The translations under genes were made by a program, and so were the position numbers. DNA of 64,000 nucleotides from Streptomyces fulvoviolaceus (GTDB taxonomy: Bacteria; Actinomycetota; Actinomycetes; Streptomycetales; Streptomycetaceae), in NCBI RefSeq assembly GCF_000718165.1, contig NZ_JOEY01000006.1, positions 1 through 64,000 on the forward strand, read 5' to 3'. Positions 59,825 to 64,000 of this stretch are shown here, piece by piece. Every line of letters begins with the position of its first letter. Position 1 is the stretch's first letter. The notes under the pieces were generated by a model. The model was not told the DNA's origin. It saw only the letters and a list, made by a program, of their open reading frames with translations, and did no database searches.

Positions 59825-60676
59825 TCAGTAGCCGTACCGGCTCTTCAGATGGCGCCAGAAGTCACGGAGCATCCACTTGTCGAACTCCGTGATCTGGACG
59901 GCGCTGCCCGCGTTCATGAGGAAGCAGCACTGGCCGGTCGGGGTCCAGTCGTAGAAGTCGTCGAGCCCGAAGGTGTGCCCGACCTCGTGCAGGTAGATAT
60001 GGATGTTCTCCTGCGCCAGCGCGCCGGTGAAGTACTCCTGGCCGACCCGCTGGCCCCAGTCCCCGCCGGCGCCGCCCTGGAAGCCCTTCGTCAGCCACAG
60101 CGACTGGTCGTAGTGGCGGGCCGCGCCGCCCGGGCACTTCGAGTAGTCGCCGTCCTGGTGGAAGAAGCGGCCGCAGTCCGGCGCGCACTGCGGGGCACCG
60201 CCGCCATCGAGGTTTCCGGCGTAGATGTCCACGGAGTTGTCGGTCCACTGGAGGGTCGAGCGGTCCTTCACAGCCCAGCCGACGATGTTGACCGGCACGG
60301 TGGTGTAGGGCCAGGCGTTGGTGCCCGTGCCGTTGTCCAGCATGGCGGCCATCCACTTGGCGAACTGCTTCTTCAGTGCGGCGTGGATGCTGTCGCGCAG
60401 GGTGGTGCTGACCGGGGCGTCGGACTCCCAGCGGACGCAGTAGTTGACGCTTCCCTTGTTGGCCATGACCTGGTCCCAGCCGTAGTTGCGGAAGCCGTAG
60501 AGGTCCGGGTAGGTCGTCTCGACGTGGTTCCAGACCTCGCCCAGCGGCTGGACCAGGTTCGCGGGCGGGTTCCACTCGTCGGCGGCCTGCGCCGGGGCCG
60601 CGGCCAGGCCCGGTGCGGCGAACAGTGCGGCCAGGGCGGTGAGGACGGTGAGTAGACGCGCGATGCGGGTGCGCAC
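59825..60676 (-). CDS. Secreted zinc metalloprotease-like protein
   Basis: 283 residues. Sec signal peptide with predicted cleavage after AQA at about residue 31. Zinc motif H230-E-V-G-H-T-F-G-L-D-D240, followed by a Met in CFLMNAGSA that could form the Met-turn of metzincin-like enzymes. Multiple Cys (80, 164, 168, 181, 250, 251) suggest disulfides. GTG start at 60676. Substrate unknown. Confidence 0.87.
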   Translation of the reverse strand: MRTRIARLLTVLTALAALFAAPGLAAAPAQAADEWNPPANLVQPLGEVWNHVETTYPDLYGFRNYGWDQVMANKGSVNYCVRWESDAPVSTTLRDSIHAALKKQFAKWMAAMLDNGTGTNAWPYTTVPVNIVGWAVKDRSTLQWTDNSVDIYAGNLDGGGAPQCAPDCGRFFHQDGDYSKCPGGAARHYDQSLWLTKGFQGGAGGDWGQRVGQEYFTGALAQENIHIYLHEVGHTFGLDDFYDWTPTGQCCFLMNAGSAVQITEFDKWMLRDFWRHLKSRYGY

Positions 60677-60700
60677 GGTGAACTCCCTTCATGGCGGACG

Positions 60701-60734
60701 GGACTTCGTGCGGAACAGGACTTCGTGCGGAACG
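60701..60734. repeat. 17-bp tandem duplication in the metalloprotease promoter region
   Basis: GGACTTCGTGCGGAACA at 60701-60717 is followed immediately by the same 16 bases plus G at 60718-60734, within the 182-bp gap before the kinase gene. It could be a duplicated regulator site or slippage product. Confidence 0.7.
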
Positions 60735-60858
60735 GGATGCACCCTCAGGTCGCCGCCACTCGCATGCAGGTTGCCCACTCATGCCCCAGCGGCCGCTCAC
60801 CCCTGCCCCGTACGGGGCGAACCGTGTTGTCATGGAAGGGGCTGGGAGGAGAACACAT

Positions 60859-61878
60859 ATGCGGATAGGGGGCCGCTACCGCCTTACGGAGAGCGTCGGA
60901 CAGGGCGGCATGGGGCGGGTGTGGCGGGCCCGCGACGAAGTGCTCGAACGGCCGGTCGCGGTCAAGGAGCTGAGCGTCGACGGCCCGGGCACGGACGAGG
61001 ACCTGCGCACCCGTCGGGAGCGCGCGCTGCGCGAGGCACGGGCCGGGGCACGCATCGACCACCCGGGCGTCGTCCGGGTCTACGACGTGGCCGAGGAGGA
61101 CGACCGGCTCTGGATCGTCATGGAGCTGATCGACGCACCCTCGCTGGAGCGGACGGTCACCGAGCACGGACCCCTGAGCGTGCGCGAGACGGCACGCATC
61201 GGCCTCGCCCTCGCCCAGGCCCTGCGCCGTGTGCACGCCGCCGGGGTGCTGCACCGTGACGTCAAGCCCGGCAACGTCCTGCTCGGTCCCGGCCACCGGG
61301 TCGTCCTGACCGACTTCGGGATCGCCGCCCTGCAGGACATGCAGGCCCTGACCCAGGAAGGCATGCTGGTCGGTTCCCCGGAGTACATGCCCCCGGAGCG
61401 CGCCACCGGCGGCGACCCGGGTCCCGCGTCCGACTGGTGGTCACTCGGCGCCACGCTCTGCACGGCCCTGACCGGCCGTTCGCCGTTCGCCCGCCCGTCG
61501 ATGCCGGCGACGCTACTGGCGGTGGTGTACGAGGAGCCCGAACTGCCGGGCGAGGACTGCCCGTTGACACCGCTGCTGCGCAGGCTCCTCACCAAGGATC
61601 CGGCACTGCGGCCGGGCGCGGACGAGGTCACGGCGTGGCTCGCCCCGCTGACCGCGGCACCCGAGCCCAAGCCCGAGGACACGCCGACGCGCGACATACG
61701 CTCCCGCGTTCTCACGGTGCTGGTACTGCTCGCGGCGGCCGCCGTGGCCGCCGTCATGATCATCACCGCGATTCCGCCGGGCGGCGAGACGCACCTGCCC
61801 GACACCACTCCGACGCCCACCGTCGCGGGCACCTCGCGCCCGCCTTCCTCGCCTGGCGCGACACCGACTCCGCGGTGA
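60859..61878 (+). CDS. Membrane-anchored Ser/Thr protein kinase (Hanks type)
   Basis: 339 residues. Gly-rich loop GQGGMG at 14-19, Lys36 in VAVKE, catalytic HRDVKPGN at 132-139, DFG at 152-154, and SPEYMPPE. One transmembrane helix lies near 290-312 and only about 30 Pro/Thr-rich residues follow outside, so there is no PASTA or other sensor domain. ATG 60859 follows GGGAGGAG. Neighbour of an unusual response regulator. Confidence 0.93.
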   Translation: MRIGGRYRLTESVGQGGMGRVWRARDEVLERPVAVKELSVDGPGTDEDLRTRRERALREARAGARIDHPGVVRVYDVAEEDDRLWIVMELIDAPSLERTVTEHGPLSVRETARIGLALAQALRRVHAAGVLHRDVKPGNVLLGPGHRVVLTDFGIAALQDMQALTQEGMLVGSPEYMPPERATGGDPGPASDWWSLGATLCTALTGRSPFARPSMPATLLAVVYEEPELPGEDCPLTPLLRRLLTKDPALRPGADEVTAWLAPLTAAPEPKPEDTPTRDIRSRVLTVLVLLAAAAVAAVMIITAIPPGGETHLPDTTPTPTVAGTSRPPSSPGATPTPR

Positions 61879-61938
61879 GATCCGCGCGAGGTCCACGGGA
61901 AGGCCGGCGCTAACCGGAATGTGACCCACCCCACAAAA

Positions 61939-62003
61939 GAAACGATCCCGTTTCGATGACCCCAGGGCTACTCTGATTCCAAGGTGAACGAAACCGTTTC
62001 GTT
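61939..62003. promoter_or_regulatory. Two GAAAC/GTTTC palindromes before the response regulator
   Basis: GAAACG-N4-CGTTTC at 61939-61954 and AACGAAAC-C-GTTTCGTT at 61987-62003 (8-bp arms, 1-base centre), both in the 163-bp gap. Two similar symmetric sites ahead of a regulator gene suggest autoregulation or control by another dimeric protein. Confidence 0.6.
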
Positions 62004-62041
62004 TAGCAGGTGACGCCTGCTCAACGAGGATGGAGCCCAGG

Positions 62042-62764
62042 ATGACGGCCGTACTCATCGCCAACGAGCAGGCACTCCAGCGCGTCGGCCTCCGCATGCT
62101 CCTGGCCGCCCAGCCCGACCTGACCGTCGTCGGCACAGCGGCGAACGCGGCCGAGGCGGTCCGCCTGAGCGCCGAACTCCGGCCCGACGTCGTCCTGTTG
62201 GACAGCCGCGTCGGCGGCGCGGCCGGCCTGGACGCCATCCGCCGCATCGCACGACCCGACGACTTCGCCCGGGAGCAGGACGCGCACACCCCGCGCGTCC
62301 TGCTCCTGACCACCACCGCCCTCGACGAGTACCCCTACGGCGCCCTGCACGCCGGAGCCTCCGGATTCCTCCCCGAGGACGCCACCCCCGACGAACTGGC
62401 CACGGCCATCCATGTCGTGGCCGCCGGCGACGTCGTCATCTCGTCCGGACTGACCCGCGTACTCATCGATGCCGTCCGCACCCGGCGCCCCGCCGAGCGC
62501 CCCGGGCGCAGAGACCGGCTGAGCACCCTCACCGAGCGCGAACGCGACGTACTCACCGCCATCGCCGCCGGCCGGTCCAACGCCGAGATCGCCGAAGGGC
62601 TGTGCATCGCCCCGACCACCGTCAAGTCCCACGTCAGCAGCATCCTCACCAAGATCGGTGCCCGCGGCCGCGTCCACGCGGTGGTCTTCGCCTACGAGTC
62701 CGGCCTGGTCCGACCGCCACACCACCCGACCGGCGTCGCCGTCCCCACGGCGGCGGCCGCCTGA
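62042..62764 (+). CDS. NarL/LuxR-type response regulator with altered receiver residues
   Basis: 240 residues. Receiver domain with phospho-acceptor Asp54, but the acid pocket, normally D-D, reads N8-E9, and the conserved Lys of F-L-x-K-D is replaced (FLPED). LuxR helix-turn-helix near 165-220 (LTERERDVLTAIAAGRSNAEIAEGL, TTVKSHVSSILTK). The changes suggest weak or phosphate-independent switching. No histidine kinase is adjacent; the Ser/Thr kinase lies just upstream. ATG 62042 chosen over 62030 for its GGAG spacing. Confidence 0.88.
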   Translation: MTAVLIANEQALQRVGLRMLLAAQPDLTVVGTAANAAEAVRLSAELRPDVVLLDSRVGGAAGLDAIRRIARPDDFAREQDAHTPRVLLLTTTALDEYPYGALHAGASGFLPEDATPDELATAIHVVAAGDVVISSGLTRVLIDAVRTRRPAERPGRRDRLSTLTERERDVLTAIAAGRSNAEIAEGLCIAPTTVKSHVSSILTKIGARGRVHAVVFAYESGLVRPPHHPTGVAVPTAAAA

Positions 62765-63180
62765 TCAACGGTTGGACACGGTCGCATCACCCGGGTGGAA
62801 CCCGCGCGGGCCGCGATGTGAGGGTGAGGCGGCGGCCCCACGCACTGGTGGATCACCGACGGCACGAGCTCCCGGGACCGGACGGCCTTCACGACGACGG
62901 GTTTCACATCGGACGGATCCTGATGATTTGCCGGTTCAATTCCTTGACATGAGGATCATCGCCGTGAGCCCGGCGGCGTTCTTCAACGTGTTCGTGCTCC
63001 TCCACCACCTCACGCATCCCCCGCCCCCCGAGTTCCTGATGCTCCGCAGGTGCAGAGTCGCCATCCGCGCCCACGCCGTCGGCGGCTCGGTCGAGCTGAT
63101 CGCGGGCATCGTCGCCTGCTTCGCCCCGGGCCCCACGGCGCCGGCGACGGTCACGGCGGTGTCGGCAGGGGACGCGGGGC
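62765..63180. other. Stretch without a convincing intact gene
   Basis: 416 bp with no reading frame I can defend. A plus-strand frame from 62949 encodes a hydrophobic segment (VAIRAHAVGGSVELIAGIVA) that resembles small actinobacterial membrane proteins, but it lacks a ribosome site and runs on into unrelated Arg-rich sequence. Possibly the decayed remains of a small gene. Confidence 0.4.
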
Positions 63181-63396
63181 GAGATCTCGTTCGGCACCTT
63201 CTGCCAGCGCTTCTACCGCGTCCACGGCATGCGCGAGCCCCTCGACCCCGGGCCGAACGGGAACGCCTCGTCCCCCGAGCATGCGGCCCGCGCCGTGTTC
63301 GACCGCCTCGACATCGACGGCAGCGGCACCGTCGACGCTTTCGAGCTGCGTCTGTTCCTGCTGGGGTGGGGGCTTACCCCGTGTAGCGCGCGGCGC
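63181..63396 (+). pseudogene. EF-hand (calmodulin-like) protein remnant
   Basis: In frame from 63181 the translation reads FGTFCQRFYRVHGM and later RAVFDRLDIDGSGTVDAFEL, a clear EF-hand with Ca ligands in D-x-D-G-S-G-x-V-D-x-x-E. The upstream half of the protein is not in this frame: a Gly/Asp-rich loop just before 63181 lies in another frame, and no start codon or natural stop is found. This suggests a frameshifted, truncated EF-hand gene. It ends against the tatA stop. Confidence 0.6.
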
Positions 63397-63561
63397 TCAG
63401 CCGGCGTCGTCGTCCTTCATCGCCTTGGCCTCGCTCTTGAGGATGCGCATGGACCTGCCCAGCGCCCGAGCGGTGTCCGGGAGCTTCTTCGAGCCGAACA
63501 GCACGATGATGACGATCGCCACGATCAGCAGGTGCCAGGGTTCCAGTCCGTTGCGGAGCAT
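63397..63561 (-). CDS. tatA: Sec-independent translocase TatA/E-type subunit
   Basis: 54 residues: short N-terminus, one membrane helix ([18 protein letters not shown]), then an amphipathic helix ([17 protein letters not shown]) and acidic tail, the whole TatA plan but at the short end of the size range. F-G-S-K-K-L-P is the conserved hinge. A single-gene unit, divergent from the LCP gene. Probably a second TatA/E copy, since tatAC is normally elsewhere in Streptomyces. Confidence 0.9.
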   Translation of the reverse strand: MLRNGLEPWHLLIVAIVIIVLFGSKKLPDTARALGRSMRILKSEAKAMKDDDAG

Positions 63562-63585
63562 CCTGTCCGTCCCTCTCTTTCCAAC

Positions 63586-63613
63586 GGTTGCTACATTGCG
63601 CAACTGTACAACC
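63586..63613. promoter_or_regulatory. Interrupted palindrome with TTGCGCAA core
   Basis: In the 81-bp gap between tatA and the LCP gene, a TTGCGCAA core (63596-63603) is flanked by GGTTG...TACA on one side and TGTA...CAACC on the other, symmetric apart from one extra base per arm. It resembles operators of MarR-like dimers by form; no regulator is nearby. Confidence 0.45.
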
Positions 63614-63642
63614 AATGGGCGGGATCGGATGAGGGCGCACGC

Positions 63643-64000
63643 ATGACCATCAGCCACAAGGCACCCCCTTCGCGTCATCGGCGCAGGGAGGCCCGCAGGC
63701 GCCGTAAGCGCAGCCCGCTGCGGACGGCGCTGACCGTGGCGGTGGCCGTCGTGGTGCTCGGCACCGCGGGCCTGGGCTGGATCTACTTCAGGCTGAGCGG
63801 CAGCATCCACACCTTCGACGCGGGCGGCCTCTCCAAGGACCGCCCGGACGCCGCCAGTTCGAAGGGCGAGAACGTCCTGGTCATCGGCTCCGACTCACGG
63901 GCCGGCGGCAACAGCGCGCTGGGCGCGGGCGACAAGGGCGACATCGGCCGCTCGGACACCGCGTTCCTGCTGCACATATACGCCGACCACCGGCACGCCA
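63643..64000 (+). CDS. LytR-CpsA-Psr (LCP) family protein, N-terminal part
   Basis: The gene runs off the right end; 119 residues are visible. A basic N-terminus ([11 protein letters not shown]), one membrane helix ([22 protein letters not shown]), and the start of the LCP domain ([11 protein letters not shown] ... [10 protein letters not shown]). LCP enzymes attach teichoic-acid-like or capsular polymers to peptidoglycan outside the membrane. Confidence 0.9.
   Translation, partial: MTISHKAPPSRHRRREARRRRKRSPLRTALTVAVAVVVLGTAGLGWIYFRLSGSIHTFDAGGLSKDRPDAASSKGENVLVIGSDSRAGGNSALGAGDKGDIGRSDTAFLLHIYADHRHA

Noticed and set aside
62904..63197. Minus-strand 97-residue gene before the EF-hand remnant
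   Set aside because: Arg/Asp/Gly-rich composition, no motif, no ribosome site, and it overlaps the plus-strand remnants.

Overview
The window is about 70% G+C with heavy G/C third-codon bias, frequent GTG starts and many 1-20 bp gene overlaps. Together with a TatA, an LCP-family protein, a Hanks-type kinase, F420/LLM enzymes and a Tat-like lipoprotein signal, this points to a Streptomyces or close relative. No rRNA, tRNA, insertion sequence, CRISPR array or phage gene was seen.

Region 1 (about 0.15-53.2 kb) is a large catabolic island built almost entirely of CoA-thioester chemistry: two acyl-CoA ligases, nine acyl-CoA dehydrogenase (ACAD) genes including three large/small subunit pairs, four crotonase-family proteins, two thiolases, five SDRs (a sixth lies outside the regulon), three CaiB/BaiF CoA-transferases, a thioesterase, an aldehyde dehydrogenase, a split B12-dependent acyl-CoA mutase, and an ACAD plus aminoglycoside-phosphotransferase-fold kinase pair. 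Oxygen activation is supplied by a Rieske oxygenase, a KshB-like FAD/2Fe-2S reductase and a P450 with its own ferredoxin. Uptake is probably through a Liv-type ABC transporter inside a 12-gene operon (26511 down to 14375). Most divergent promoters in the island carry the same palindrome, GAGAAT-N3-ATTCTC (four perfect and four near-perfect copies between 6.7 and 43.7 kb, with weaker relatives at 1.3, 26.6 and 48.8 kb). Two TetR-family genes (11219-11905 and 34817-35488) each have the palindrome at their own promoter. I read this as one regulon for degrading an imported, probably alicyclic, isoprenoid-like or branched carboxylic acid; the actual substrate cannot be read from the sequence.

Region 2 (53.2-59.7 kb) is a separate sugar module on the minus strand: LacI-type regulator, sugar-binding lipoprotein, two permeases and a GH42 beta-galactosidase, with two copies of a perfect 12-bp palindrome (GACTACGTAGTC) upstream of the regulator. 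A creatininase/MftE-like gene and a CoA-transferase with an apparently permuted domain order follow directly downstream of the galactosidase.

Region 3 (59.8-64.0 kb) looks like ordinary chromosomal backbone: a secreted zinc metalloprotease, a membrane Ser/Thr kinase, a response regulator with altered phosphorylation-site residues and two GAAAC/GTTTC palindromes upstream, remnants of an EF-hand protein, tatA, and the start of an LCP-family gene running off the end. The left edge carries the 3' end of etfA, the electron acceptor expected for all the ACADs.
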